A DNA stretch of 64,000 bases from Channallabes apus (GCA_030522415.1 CM060104.1:15411729-15475728); one strand, 5' to 3'; counted from the stretch's first letter, positions 34,130 through 46,491 are shown. Translations and numbers: made by a program. Notes: generated from the letters alone by a model not told the origin.

Positions 34130-34726
34130 TATCATCATCTCACTGGGACTGGAAATAAATTTATTCTCCCTATAGTACCTGTCAGAATAAAGTCCAAAAA
34201 AAGTGACAAAATAGTAGAAATGTACGCATTTATAGACCAAGGTAGTTCCGCCACATTTTGTACAGAGTCATTAACAAGGCTATTAAATGTACAAGGCAAA
34301 AATGTCAAGATGATGCTGAGCACCATGAACTCCACAAAACTAGTAGAAAGCCAAATGCTCACTGATTTGGAGATTAGCAGCCTGGAAGAAGACACCTTTA
34401 TCGAACTTCCCAAAGTGTTTACACACAAGAGCATCCCAGCTACAGTGGAAAACATTCCACAACAGCTTGACATTGATAAGTGGCCATATCTTAGTGATGT
34501 AAGATTGCCCCAGATTGACGCTGGGATTGAAGTTCTCATAGGCAATAGAGAGTATAAGCACTTAGAACCATCGCGAATCATTAATAGCAGGCTCATGGGC
34601 CCATACGCAGTACGGACCCCCCTCGGCTGGATTGTGAACGGGCCACTCCGAGAACCCGTCGAGGACAGCCAGCCCAATAACGAACCAGCGACGTTACAGT
34701 TAACAGAACCTCCATTGAAAGCGTAG
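34130..34726 (+). pseudogene. BEL/Pao protease region
   Basis: The frame opens before the ATG at 34220 and carries an aspartic-protease-like strand AFIDQGSSATFCTESL, in which the expected D-x-G core reads Asp-Gln-Gly. The rest matches the region between protease and RT of BEL/Pao: EDTFIELPKVFTHKSIPAT, WPYLSDVRLP and GPYAVRTPLGWIVNGPL. A one-base frameshift at about 34724 separates it from the RT frame. The protease would process Gag-Pol. It directly follows the right border of the outer TA-flanked element, which cut away the gag-pro junction. Confidence 0.85.
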
Positions 34727-34731
34727 AACGA

Positions 34732-36396
34732 ATGCTGATAAAGCAATATAACCATGACTTCCCCGAACGAAATTGCGATGACAAGGCAGAGATGTCACAA
34801 GAGGATTATCAGTTTTTAGATTCCATCAATAACTCCTTGCAGTTCATAGATAATCACTTCTACATCGGCCTCCCACTTAAGAAAACAACCGTTCAAATGC
34901 CCAATAACCGAAGTGCAGCCATGCAGCACGCATTGAATCTCAAAAGAAAATTCAATAGCTCCTTTCACGAGGAGTATTCAAACTTTATGAATGACATGAT
35001 TAAAAACGGTCACGCAGTCAGGGTCCCGGCACCTCACCTAAACTGACAAGACGGCCAGGTGTGGTACATACCTCATCATGGCGTGTATCACCCTCAAAAG
35101 AATAAAATAAGGATGGTTTTTGATTGCGCTGCCAGTTATCAAGGAGTATCACTAAATAGCGAGCTCCTACAAGGACCACACTTAACAAATTCACTCATTG
35201 GCGTGCTCACACGCTTTAGACAAGAAGAAGTTGCCATGATGTCAGACGTAGAAGCCATGTACTATCAGGTGAGAGTCCCGGAAAAGGACACAGACTTGCT
35301 GCACTTCCTATGGTGGCCGAATGGAGATGTAAACCAAGATCTAGTCGAGTATAAAATGGGAGTACACTTAGAAAAGACAGCGGAAGAAAACCGCAGCAAC
35401 GCACCTGCTGTGGCAGTTAATACAGTACTTAAAAACTTTTACGTAGACGACTGCCTGAAATCTGTTCTGAAAGCAGTCGACTTATACAACGACCTCACAA
35501 GCCTTTGCGCAAGCGGAGGGTTCAAGTAGGCAAGCAACAGTCGTGCCCTACTGACTTTCATTCCTCAGAGTGAAAAAATCAAAGACATGAGAGACTTAGA
35601 CTTGAGTAAAGATGCACTGCCCAATGACAGAGCTCTGGGGGTGCTGTGGTGCATTGATTCAGACATGTTCAAGTTAAAAATTAGTTTAAAAGAACGACCT
35701 GTGACAAGACGAGGAATCCTGTCAATCACCAGTTCGATCTACGACCCCTTGGGTTTTCTTGCACCTGTCATACTGCCAGCTAAAATTCTAATGCAGCAGT
35801 TATGTAAAGAAAAACTAGCATGGGATGACGACATTCCCGAGCAGTTTGCAAAGGCATGGAAAACCTGGCTGCAAGAGTTGACCCAACTGTCCCAGTTCAG
35901 CGTAGCAAGGTGCGTGAAACCAGCCAACTTCGGAGCTACAGCGCAACTCCATCACTTCTCGGATGCGAGTGAAATGGCATACAGAGTTGTCTCATACCTC
36001 AGGTTAGTAAATGCTGATGGACTCACACATTGCGCATTCATGATGGGGAACTCCCATGTAGCGACCCTGAAACAAACCACTATTCCACGAATAGAATTGA
36101 CTGCGGCAGTGGTCGCCGTGAAAAATGACAAAATGTTGAAAGAACAATTGGAACTGAAATTACTAGACTCTATGTTTTGGACTTACAGTACAACTGTTTT
36201 GAGATACATTGACAATGAAACACTTTGTTTTAAAACCTTTGTGGCCAACAGAATTGCCACTATAAGAGAGTCAACCAAGACAAAGCAATGGAGGTCTGTC
36301 AATACTTCAAAAACCCCAGCTGATTCTGCGTCCAGGGGGGCATCCAGCGAAAACTTCATGAAAAACGTCACGGCCCCTCCTTTCTCAAAGAAGTAG
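34732..36396 (+). pseudogene. BEL/Pao reverse transcriptase and RNase H
   Basis: Three pieces share a frame and are divided by stops at 35044-35046 and 35527-35529. RT motifs: [58 protein letters not shown] with the first catalytic Asp, HFLWWPNGD, and the catalytic FYVDDCLKS. About 18 residues that normally precede YVDD appear to be deleted. After RT comes SSIYDPLGFLAPVILPAKI, then an RNase H-like part with HHFSDASEMAYRVVSYLR and TIPRIELTAA and a decayed tail to 36396. These are diagnostic for BEL/Pao. The gene would copy the element RNA in particles. Confidence 0.92.
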
Positions 36397-36399
36397 AGT

Positions 36400-37850
36400 G
36401 CAACTGGCCTGAAAACAGTCATGACACGTCAATGAAAGAAGAACATTGTGAGCACAACAGAAAGCACAGACACAGTGAGTAAACTAATCACCTATCACTC
36501 CGACTGGCACAAGTTAAAAAGATCCGTTGCCTGGATCCTTCGTTTCAGAAACATACTCAAACAAAAAACAGAAAGGGTCAAAACACAAGTAGATAACCCA
36601 AAGACAGAAAATCACATGTCTCTAACAGATCAAGACCTAACAAGAGCAGAAAAAGAAATCATTAAGTTCACTCAAAGACAAAAATTTAAGGAAGAAATTT
36701 CCACGCTGCAAAAGGGTAAAGCAGCAGCAGAATTCAAACAGGGAATTCCCACACAGCAAAAACGCAAGGTAAAAAGAAACAGTTGCCTCTCCAAACTGGA
36801 CCCGGTGCTGCAGGACGAGCTGCTGAGAGTCGGAGGACGTCTCGATAGGTCTGCAATGCCAGAGCACATTAAACACCCAGTCATCATACCTAAAGACTCA
36901 CATATCACAACGTTAATATTAAGAGACGCTTTCAGAATTGCGGCAGAAATACTGGATTCCGACTGCTTACTCACTCGTGAGAAAGTTTCTCTCCAGGTGT
37001 GTGACATGCAGAAAGACTAGAGCTAAAACAGGTGAGCAAAAAATGTCAGAACTGCCAAGTGATAGAATAACACCAGATCACCCACCCTTTACTAATGTGG
37101 GAGTAGACTCATGTGTGAATGCCATTCGCCGCTTTGTGAGCAGGAGAGGTTAGGTGTCAAGTATGAGAAGCGACAATGGAACAAACTTTATAGGCGCTGA
37201 GACTGAACTGCGCGAGGCCATCCAGCAATGGAATCAGGCATGAACTGAAAGCTTCCTCACACAAAAGGGAATACAGTGAATGTTCTATCCACCTTCTGGT
37301 TCTCACTTTGGTGGAATATGGGAAAGACAGATCAGGTCAGTTAGAAAGTTCTTGAGATTAGTACTGGAAGAACAAACATTAACTGATGAGAGCCTGCATA
37401 CATTCATGTGTGAAGTAGAAGCGATAATGCATAACCGACCCTTCACTACCGTCTCAGAAGATCCCACAGATCCGGAAACCCCTGACGCCTAACCATCTGC
37501 TGCCCCCTGGACATTTCAAAAAGGAAGACATCTACGAACGTCGCAGGTGGAAGCAAACTCAGTATCTTGCAGACCTGTTCTGGAAGCGATGGGTGCGTGA
37601 ATACTTGCTCTTGCTCCAGGAACGTTAAAAATGGTTTCAAGAGAGACAAAACCTCTCGATTGGAGACATAGTTTTAATAATTGATGAGGCTTCTGCAAGA
37701 AATTCATGGGTCGTCGGACGAATCACGAACGTGTTCCCCGACAAAAAAGGACTCGTGAGACGTGTATTGTTTAAAACTAAGACCAACACTCTGGAAAGAC
37801 CCATTGACAAGCTGTGCCTCATATGGGAAATGATTCCCTTTGGTATGCAA
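36400..37850 (+). pseudogene. BEL/Pao integrase, broken
   Basis: The N-terminal zinc-binding region is present in two frames: HPVIIPKDSHITTLILR, then YWIPTAYSLVRKFLSRCVTC. It is followed by DRITPDHPPFTNVGVD with the first catalytic Asp at its end. The sequence then jumps to VNAIRRFVSRRG, so the middle of the core is deleted, and resumes at SDNGTNFIGAETELREAIQQ with the second Asp. [20 protein letters not shown] includes the position of the catalytic Glu region. Stops occur at 37150, 37243 and 37276. A C-terminal part with WRHSFNN and surrounding text runs to about 37850. The deletion and stops rule out activity. Confidence 0.88.
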
Positions 37851-38462
37851 ATTTAAACACATGAGATAAATAATATGTACCCAAAGGATCTAGAACGTTT
37901 TAGAAGGTTAAGAATGTTTGATTTCATGGCTTTATCAAAAAAAAAAAAATAAACACAAAAATGTAATTGTCAGTCTTCCTGCCTGTCAATTAGGGGCTGG
38001 AATGTAAGAGCCATATCGTATTTGCCATGAATTTGTTGTTGTGTTTATTTTATTTTATCTTATTCTATTCATTAGCTAAGCACTAAGCATTCTATTTGTC
38101 ATTTAAGCATTCACTGTTACTGTATGTTTGTTAGTTAAGCATCCATTTGACAATCGTAGGTTGGTCTGTGATGTCACTCCACTGTTATACGAATCTGTAT
38201 AACTTTTGCATGGTAAAATAGCTCAGTTTGGATGCGGAAGTTTCGGAGAACACAAGCTTTTGACCTTAAGTTAACTGTAATCAGATAGATATAACAAATG
38301 TGTTGTTATAACCGTAAGGTAGTCCTAAACCATCTTGATACAGCAAGTGGTGTTGTAACCGCAGTGGATTTACTCAAGACGACTGTATGAAGTGTTGATT
38401 CTTTGATGCTGGAAAATAAAATACGAGAGACAAAGAACTCAATGGACTTCGTGTCGTAAGTA

Positions 38463-39983
38463 CACTGTAAAGAACATACTGTAGAATTTACAATAATTTA
38501 CTGGCAAAAAAGTTGCCAATAAAATCCTGTAAAATAGCCGTTAATTGCTGTAAAATGGATTACAGTATAATACTGCTTAGCAATTTACAATAAATTGATG
38601 TTTGCAGAATACAGTATTTTATCATTTGTTTTACAGGATTATAAAATTAAACTTGTAAAAAGGCATTACAGTTTTTTTTGTAATTACGCTAAATTACAGT
38701 ACTTACCTGGCAACAAAAGTTGCGAATAAAATCCTGTGAATTCAACAAAAGCCAAGATGTAGCTGTAACATTTTTACTATGAAATTCCTGTAAATAACAA
38801 TTTTAACTGTGAACTATTCTGTGCTGTGAACTGTAACTGTACTTTACTATTATACTGATGTAAATGCATTAAAACAAAGATTTTGAAAAATAATCACTCA
38901 AATTCAAAGCTGTTGTAAGTAAACTGTTTATTAACGCTGACACCTGACAACACTTCAGCACTGTCACTGGTAACATAATTTTACTTTTTCAACTACAGAA
39001 AAACTTGTAAAAAATCAGCTGTTACAACACAACTACAAACAACTCAAGATTAAAGCATAAAGCAATAGTTAAATAAAAGTTAAAGGGACTGTTTGCCTAA
39101 AAATAAAAATGGTCAGCATTTCAGTCTGTTGTGTCTGTTTATATGCAATTAATCGAGAGCAAGGTGAATAAATCGGTAACAAAAAGCAGCATTCATCAAC
39201 ACCGGCATGACATCATGTTTTTACCTTTTAGCTCCGTTATGTTTCAGCTTGCCTGACAAAACAATTAATTAAAAAAAATAAATTAACGACATATTCCTTT
39301 ACAAAATATACTCCAGGTTTCAGAGAAACTCATCCAACGATTTTGTCTCACATGCACTTCCATAGCAATGCTGTGCCAAACTACAAATGCTCTCTAGAAA
39401 ATAAAGGCAAATAAAGCTAACAAACTGCAGCATATATCAACATTAACATGACAATAACAATTTACCTTTTAGTTTAGGCTGCTTTCTGAAATGGCATGCA
39501 TCACATTTCTCCTCCTCGCCTGAAGCAACAGATAAATAAAGTTAACTAAACATCCCATTACAAAATAGCTAAACATAACGTTTAGAGAGAATATCCTGAT
39601 AAAATCTATATAACGTTATATAAGTTTTATCAGGATATTCCCCATATATATGAATTACTTTACATTAAAAGAAATAATTAATACTTATGAAAGTAAATTT
39701 AATTCAACTTCTTCAGCTGTTGTAGCTGTGCTTCAGTCCACCAGATTTCAAACCATATCAGCCCACGCAATACCATAATGCAACAGCACAGTAAATTCAT
39801 GTAAAAATATTTAAGATACAGTGAAAGCACCTCCTACCTGTAAATTACAGCTAACAGTGTAAGACTTGTAAAACCCTGTATAACCCATAATGCACTGCAA
39901 ATTACAGCAATAAATTGTAAAATGGCAAAACGGTAAGTTTCTGTATAATTTTGCTGTAAAAAATACAGCAATTTGTTACAGTG
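38463..39983. mobile_element. 1.5 kb MITE in the BEL 3' LTR
   Basis: The ends CACTGTAA and TTACAGTG are complementary, with TA duplicated at 38461-38462 and 39984-39985; the empty site is visible in the 5' LTR near 14686. The interior is full of TGTAAAAT/ATTTACAG-type short repeats. A near-perfect 52-bp hairpin lies at 39589-39640. Non-coding. A longer-range relative is at 40677-41952. Confidence 0.88.
39589..39640. repeat. 52-bp hairpin (16-bp perfect arms)
   Basis: GAATATCCTGATAAAA (39589-39604) is the exact complement of 39625-39640, and the loop TATATAACGTTATATA is itself a palindrome. Confidence 0.95.
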
Positions 39984-40043
39984 TAACAAACCTCAACCAA
40001 AGATACGCGTCAAAACTAGTGGAATAATATGTCAGCATCCACA

Positions 40044-40345
40044 CCCCGTTTCATCCGCCCCTTCACTGTGACCAAGATAATCAACTCGTGCGTCATCCAA
40101 CTCTTGCTCCCCTCTTCCATGCTATGCATTCACCCAATCTTCCATGTGTCCCTGCCAACGACTCATTGTAAACTGCCCACTAAGTCAGTACATCCACCCT
40201 TATCCTACTTCACCAGATCATCGAGGCCTAGATGGTCCGAAGACTGAAGGCTCGCCATCGATGCAGAGGAGTCCAGTAGCTGGTGTACTGGGAGGGATAC
40301 GAGCCCGAGGAGAGAAGCTAGATTCCAGCTAGATTAATTTTTGAC
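40044..40345 (+). pseudogene. Gypsy integrase C-terminal end
   Basis: The frame starting at the BEL border reads RFIRPFTVTKIINSC and then LCIHPIFHVSL, which matches the C-terminal (GPY/F-type) region of Gypsy integrase. It is the continuation of the pol remnant that stops at 14316. Decay is strong after about 40200. Confidence 0.8.
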
Positions 40346-40676
40346 CCGGCATTGATCACGGACTTCCACAGCCGCTTTAGTGACGCACCCTGCGCAATGC
40401 TTGGAGGCGTTCGTTGTTGGGGGGGGGGGGGGGGGGGGTTCTACTGTCATGCTCTCACCTTACACATGCCGTTCAAAGACCGCTTTCATCCTTGGACATT
40501 TCCTTTCCCACGCTGTCATGCTCCTCACCACTTGGACATGTTTTCTTAGGCTGTCATGTCTCATTCCATGCCCCCAGACCACCCCATTTGCACACTGGTT
40601 TTTCAGCCGCTGCTGATGTCTCTTTGTTCAAAAAGAAGCGCAGCAATCTCTTTGCCAGATTTTTGTCAAGTTTTTA

Positions 40677-41952
40677 CACTGTAAAAAATAAATTGTACAT
40701 TTTACGGTAAAAACACGGCAGCTGTGGTTGCCAGAATTCTACCGTAAAAATACGGTAGCACCGTTATTGAATTGTGAAAAAAAATAAACCATAAATTTTA
40801 CGGTAAAAAAATACATGATTGCACTCATAATACTGTACGGTTTATAACTGACTAATTAACGTTTGTTATTATAAAAACAGTTTATTCCCGTCAAATCCCA
40901 GGGTTTACATTGTAACAAATACGGATCATAACCATGTTTTTTACAGCTCAGAACTGTCTAATTTAAAGATTTATGTTGTAATAATAATAGTTTATTTCCA
41001 TCTTTTTGACAGCTCAGTAATCACTTACTCTCACTCATTGCCTATATAGCTTTATCCTGTATATGGGGGGGAGCCTGGAGGAAACCCACCAAGCATGGGG
41101 AGAACATACAAATTCCATGCACACAGAGATGAGAATCGAACCCGGACCCTGGAGGTGCAAGGCAACAGTGCTAACCACTACACTACCATGCTTGCTACTC
41201 AATTGCTGTCATTGTTGGACTAGTTTTTTTTTTTTATGATTAACCACAGTGAATTCATTCTGCAATTCTGTGAAAGCATAATTTTATCAAACTAGCTGTG
41301 AGCTAAAAGAGTTACATTGCTAAGCATTCGGATTTTACTTGTACGAAACTATTAAGAATACTTTTATACTAATTGATGAATACAAACCTAAATCAAATTA
41401 TCAAAACCTATCAAAATTTATTCAAGACTCGGACATCAGCATGGTCCCATGGATTTTTTAATAAAGACAGCAAAACAATATTAAATTTCCTAAATCAAAT
41501 ATTCAAATGTCACGGTGGACATTTTAAGCGTTTTGGGCAGACAATCTAAGCATCTAATTTTATAGAAGGACTTTTATTACAACTTTACACAAAAAAGTAT
41601 TTTATCACACACATGTTAAAATTGTTTATGTTCTCTGTCCTGCATTGTGGTTTTTAAGCACACACTGCACTGGGGTGTTAAATATGTTAATGTATTTTGT
41701 AATGGATTTGGCACAAGGGGGGCAACAACAAACACGGACTAGCGGATATTCTTTCCACAGTGATAGTGTATTACTGCAATAAACCATATTTTCATATGTT
41801 TTTAACTGTTAAATTTAAGGTCTTAATCTGTAAAACTAATTACAGTTTTTTACTGTAAATTCTACGGTTATATCAAGTTTTGTGAAATACAGTTTTATTC
41901 TGTAGCATTTATACGGTATTTTACTGTTAAAATTAAGAATTTTTTTACAGTG
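40677..41952. mobile_element. 1.3 kb MITE with CACTGTAAAAAA ends
   Basis: CACTGTAAAAAATAAATT at the left is mirrored by TTTTTTTACAGTG at the right, and TA lies outside both ends. The interior has many TTTACGGTA-like phrases and a truncated SINE at 41040-41195. Non-coding. Confidence 0.82.
41040..41195 (-). mobile_element. tRNA-derived SINE, internally deleted copy
   Basis: On the minus strand it has the same head (GGTAGTGTAGTGGTTAGCAC and GGTTCGATTCTC) and GGTGGGTTTCCTCC as copy 1. It lacks the middle, joining directly to the AAGC tail. Confidence 0.8.
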
Positions 41953-42059
41953 TACTTAATTATCAAGTGTTTACTTTGATCGCTTTCACGTTGCCAAGTT
42001 ATCTAGTTTCTCGATTTTCCCTTCTCGCCTAACAATTCAGATTTCTCTGTTCTGACCCT

Positions 42060-42370
42060 ATACACTTTCACGATTACAGCTCAGCTACATGTTTTAGTAC
42101 TGGTACTACGCTGATGGATTTCACGGCTCTGATCCAATGCTCTTGCTCTCATGACTACAGCTCAGCTTCATGTTTTGGTACTGGTACTGCACTGACGGTT
42201 TTCACCACTCTGATCCAATGCTCTCACGACTATGGTTCAGCTTCATTTTTCGGCGGTGGTACTACTCCGATGAATTTCATGCCTCTGAACCAACGCTTGC
42301 ACTTGCAAAGCTTACGGCTCTGTTATCATGCTGACAGATTTTATGGCTCTGATCCAATGTCCGCACCTTC
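42060..42370 (+). repeat. Minisatellite of ~70-100-bp units in the Gypsy LTR
   Basis: GGCTCTGATCCAATG, ACTACAGCTCAGCTTCATG and GGTACTGGTACT recur four times with drift. Confidence 0.75.
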
Positions 42371-42534
42371 ACAACTACGCTACGAGTGATAGAGAGAACT
42401 CTCGGCCTACACCTGCATCTGGATCCATCTCTTCGGGTCTCGATCCCCGATCCTCTGACAAAACCACTGTTTCATCATTAATAAAAAGGTTGCATTGTTT
42501 TACATGATTTAGTTTAAAAAAAGTTATTCGTTAC

Positions 42535-42965
42535 ATACATTCACTGTTCATTTTATTTAACCACTTGCATATGTTCATGCAGTTATCAAATCTAATCATG
42601 TGGCAGCAGCAGAATGTTGAAAATCCTGCAGATAAAGATTCATTAAGATTCTTTAGGGTGAAAAACCAGATCAGAGGAGAATGACCAGGTTTTAACTGAC
42701 AGAAGGTGTATATTAACTGAAATAGACACTCTTGACAACAGTGGTGTACAGAAAAGCATCTCAGCATGCTCAACACATCAAATCTTCCGGACCATTGGCA
42801 ACAACTGCAGAAGTTCCACTTGTATCAGCCAAGAACAGGATACTGAGGGCCAAACTGGACAGGGGATGATTAGAAAAAACTTGGAAAAAAAGGCTTGGTT
42901 TTGTTTGAGCGGGTCTGTGCTCATGAAGTGCTTCTGAAGTACTCGTCTATCTGGTATCAATAACA
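42535..42965 (+). pseudogene. Tc1-like transposase fragment
   Basis: Text in shifting frames matches the middle of a DD34E transposase. One frame reads VYRKASQHAQH..., followed by VPLVSAKNRILRAKLD, where Tc1 proteins have the S-x-KNRKLRLxxA segment, and then WKK. The first catalytic Asp region that should follow is not readable. Heavily decayed, no inverted ends identified. Confidence 0.6.
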
Positions 42966-43440
42966 ATGTTATAAAGTGTGCATGCAGTTGTGCATTTGTG
43001 TGTCATACACATGAACCACAGTGCAGTGGAGTAACAGTTTAGAAGGGCTAGGTGCAGGGAAATAGCACTTCTAAGCCGTTTCTCCACTGCACTGTTGCTC
43101 TCACCTGTTCTGCGCAAGCCTGTGTGCCTCCGCTGACGCCACACCTACTAGGGATCGACCCAAACGACCATGACTACGGTGCTTGCACTACACATAGCAT
43201 ACTTTGTTGCTAAACCAGAGCTTTCATTAAGAACTGGTGTTAAGGAGTGACACCTGCTTGTGTCCCAAACACATTACAAAAAGGGAATATTAATATTAAA
43301 GAGTTTGTAGAAATAGTTAAAAAGTTAAACTTAAAAATAAGCTGATCAACTTTAATATATATCTTATTATTCCGGGTTGAATCCCACGTACTGTACACAT
43401 CTGCCTGTTTTTCCATATGGCAAAACTTTCTACCTAACTT

Positions 43441-44052
43441 ACAGACAGACAGAAAATGTTTTGAGACTGGTTTCGGGTCCTCCAGCACATGAAGCGTAAA
43501 TATATTATTGTAAGAGCATGCTCTGACCAATGTACAGACAAAACCTTTCTATATAAATGAACGTTCTTCTGTTTTTTTCTGAGGATTTTTAAACTTTCAT
43601 TAAATTATGGCCAGCAGTCGATTTAAGATGCACCCATAGTTTGACTCTTGTGCGGTATGCTGTCAAAACTTGTGGTTAATAATTTGGCAAATAACCACTG
43701 CCGTTGGGCTAGTAGCTACGGTGTGCATGCTGGTTAAGTTTCTTTTTGCTAGTCTATTTTTATCTTTGATTGGCTTTTATGTTTAGTCTTTGTTTTGTTT
43801 GTTGCTTTTTTTAGTCTTTGTCTTTTGCCAAATTCCTAAGGACTGGGAAAGTTTTATTAAATTCTATTTAACCAGTTTTGTGTGATGCTCTGACAAAGTT
43901 TGGCTGGACAGACATACAGACAGACAAATAGACATACATGTGCAGAAGATTTGCTGAGACTTTTTCGGGTCCTCCCATGTATAAAACATAAAGATATCAT
44001 TGAAAGAGAGAGTTCTAACCAATGACAAAACCTTTCTTTTATTTATATAGAA
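43441..44052 (+). repeat. Dispersed repeat, two copies
   Basis: 43441-43560 and 43909-44052 share GACAGACAGA-type DNA, TTTCGGGTCCTCC and GACAAAACCTTTCT. Probably 3' ends of one repeat family. The family is not recognised. Confidence 0.75.
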
Positions 44053-44059
44053 GGCAACT

Positions 44060-46236
44060 CCCTTTTAATAACTCTCTATTACACATAGAGTGTTGACTGC
44101 ATAAAGTCTCTCTTTTTTTAATGGATACATGTAACTATAGCATGAACTGAGTCAGTGCTGAATAAAATATAGCTGATTCAATGTTATAACACAAAATCAA
44201 CAGATCTACAGTACATATAACAATCTATTCCCCTGATTGACATTCACTTTTTGATGACATCAGATGTTACTTATATAATTAAGTGATTCCCATTCTGCAG
44301 AGTTGAAATTTGCTCATCTTCCATGTGGAGCACCAATCTAACAGTCATTAGGAATTAAGAACAGTCTTAATAATGCCTCATGGTGCTGTCATCTAACAGT
44401 CAACACTTTCTCACAACTTCTGAGATACTGCCAAAGCTCCAGTGAGGGATTTGGTGTGACAGAGATGGAGGCATTCTGTGAGAAGCGAGGCTGAGAGAGT
44501 GCAGGCGTCTACTTGCGGTATTGAGATGATGATAGAGGTAGAAAGGTCATGGCTGCTGAGGGGAGAAAGAAGTCAAGCTGCTGTCAGTAAGAGATTGAAG
44601 CTTTGCGCTGTGCAAGTCACAGTACAGCTGACCTGCAATGTGACCCTAGCTTCTGATGAATGCTTTGTGTTGTTGCTGTCAGCATTGCAATAGTCCACAG
44701 ATGATGAGAGACAGATGAGACTGGACACTGGGAGCCTAACATGAATGTATGTATGGACATATACACACAAAACACAAATACTATTATCATCATCTCATTC
44801 ACACCAGGATTAATTTTGGCAATGCTTAAATTAACTGAAGTAGACTGAAACAGTGACATATATATTTGTATTAAACAATTTGGATTTACTGTTATAATGC
44901 AGTAAAACTGAAGACAGTTAAAGAGTCCCCTGTGAAACAGACTTGTCTGTCCCTGCTTCAAACAGCAAGGTCAATTAGAAAATGTGAGGTAAGTTGTTCA
45001 AAGATAGTAATAGCACTATCTATGGCAAATAGTGCAAAATGCCTTTTTTAAAATAATGAATATTTACAGAATATAAAAAAAAATTGCACTGTGCGCTTCT
45101 GGTGCTGATATTATACCACGTTTTTGCACAACTCATTGAACCCTTCTTTCTTGAAAGTGTATACTGTGAGTATAGAAAAGATTCACCACCCGTTGCAAAA
45201 AAAAATGATGCAGTGAGTAGCTTTTCATTTTTTTAACAGTCAGAAGACATATTCCTTGGCCAAAGAAAAGATGTTACTGTGTTTAAAAAGGTTCAAATAG
45301 TTGGTCTGTATCAAGCAAAGAAAACAACTAAAACAACTAGACTCATGAAATAACTGAAATTGTGTAACGACACGGGTCTCACGAAGGGCAGAACCATGTG
45401 AAAATACCCTGCACTGTTCAGAACAGGCAGGTCGGCAGGCTGCTACACCGCGGAGTTCTGAACAGCCATAGACGTGGTCATCTAAACACGGGGTTGGCAG
45501 GCGACACCGCCACAGAGGCAATCAGCATGGACAAGCGGCATCTAGCGTAACTATTTAAGAGTCCTGATTCCTGCGTACTTTGTGCAATCATTAGGTAGCA
45601 CCGGTAAAGGTATCAGAGCCAAGACAAAGACACAACCCACAGCAAGCCAGACAAAGGCAAAAGACCCAGCTTCAGTCTTCCTTAGACACCGACAAATAGA
45701 GAAAGAGAGGAAGAGGGCGGCATGCCACCAGTCAAGCCTGCGCTCTCAGTTTAAAGTGTTAAAAGCACATAGGAACATATAAATTCTCGGTAAGGGCAAA
45801 AGCTCCTAAGGCTCTTATAAATACTATTACTCTACATCTGTACTGCGGCTCTCTAATCCACACCATGAAAAGGATTGATCGCAACACCAGAAGAGCCCAC
45901 GGGCTTGGAGAGGGTGCACGAGATATTGGAGGGTTAAGCGAGAGTTTTTGATAAGCATGAGGAAGCCCTAACCATTTTAATTTCGGAGAGGATCTTCTCA
46001 TTAGCACTCTCACAGCATGTGTGATACCCATCAATAGTTTGTAACAATTGTGTATGTTGAGATTTACTTTGTGTTTTTCTGTGTGTATAAAGAAATACTA
46101 TTTTTTTTTTTTGGTATATTTGACTATGGGTTGAACTGCCAGATTTTAGACGGTTATTGTCAAGGTCCGCCACTTTGGGGGTATGCACCAAAGTGAGCGC
46201 TGGTTGCGAATGCAGCCGTCAGGCCTCTGTTTTTTC
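44060..46236. other. No gene; LTR-like pieces
   Basis: 44060-45360 shows no motif. From 45362 (TGTAACGACACGGG) a stretch with CTATTTAAGAG (45549) and CTTATAAATACTATTA (45813) looks LTR-like. Its end TCTAATCC-CACCA (45855) is shared with 58325-58338. No retroelement internal domain could be read. Confidence 0.35.
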
Positions 46237-46307
46237 AGACAGAGAACAGCCTGACTGAATGCAAGCCACTAACGTCTCTTGTCTACTTTTTTCCTGTCTG
46301 AAACAGG
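46237..46307 (+). repeat. 71-bp block, copy 1 (partner at 58124-58194)
   Basis: AGACAGAGAACAGCCTGACT to CTGTCTGAAACAGG is present at both places with one difference. The left copy ends exactly where the GGGCCC-type element begins. Confidence 0.9.
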
Positions 46308-46491
46308 GCCCGGTTTCTTGAAAGCTTCTTATCGATAAGTAGTTCTTAAGTTGTACCTTAACCTCTCTCTTAACGTGGCGCATTTCTCGAAACGTTCTTA
46401 CGCTAAGTACAGTATCTCTTAGCTAAGTCACACATTCGTAAAGTTGGTAAGGTTAGTCGCCGCTACTGAGCAGCAGTCTTTATAAACCAGC

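Larger units (their letters stand above)
14317..40043 (+). mobile_element. BEL/Pao LTR retrotransposon carrying nested insertions
   Basis: The LTRs at 14317-14744 and 38003-40043 start TGTAAGAGCC and end GCATCCACA. The flanks carry the same 5-bp CCCCG (14312-14316 and 40044-40048). Gag pieces lie at 14821-15960 and 20930-22610, and pol at 34130-37850. A purine-rich AGGGGCTGGAA precedes the 3' LTR. The internal region is interrupted by an unclassified insert, a MITE and the 11.5 kb TA-flanked element. The BEL/Pao call rests on RT and gag motifs. Numerous stops and deletions make it inactive. Confidence 0.92.
38003..40043 (+). repeat. 3' LTR of BEL/Pao, split by a MITE
   Basis: LTR sequence occupies 38003-38462 and 39984-40043. 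It is longer than the 5' LTR by about 90 bp (38264-38360), which was lost from the 5' copy. The rest is very similar, so the element is not extremely old. Confidence 0.9.
13000..42504 (+). mobile_element. Ty3/Gypsy element split by a BEL/Pao insertion
   Basis: Plus-strand Gypsy pol remnants run from about 13000 to 14316 and resume at 40044 within the integrase C-terminal region. The BEL/Pao element between them has a perfect CCCCG duplication, so the two pieces were contiguous before that insertion. The 3' LTR appears to begin TGTCATGCTCTC at 40445 and to end near 42504; it is split by a MITE (40677-41952). The 5' LTR and gag were not found. This is a different Gypsy lineage from the one at the window start. 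Confidence 0.75.
40445..42504 (+). repeat. 3' LTR of the split Gypsy element
   Basis: Begins TGTCATGCTCTC shortly after a G-run, a usual place for the polypurine tract, and ends near TTGTTTTACA after ATTAATAAAAAGG. About 780 bp of LTR surround the MITE at 40677-41952. Borders are approximate since no second copy was found. Confidence 0.5.

Noticed and set aside
40426..40438. G-run as a G-quadruplex or regulatory site
   Set aside because: A homopolymer run of this kind (also at 49171-49191) is prone to sequencing error; no further evidence of function.
44478..44693. 71-codon plus-strand frame as a host gene
   Set aside because: Short, no motif, no splice sites, no flanking support.
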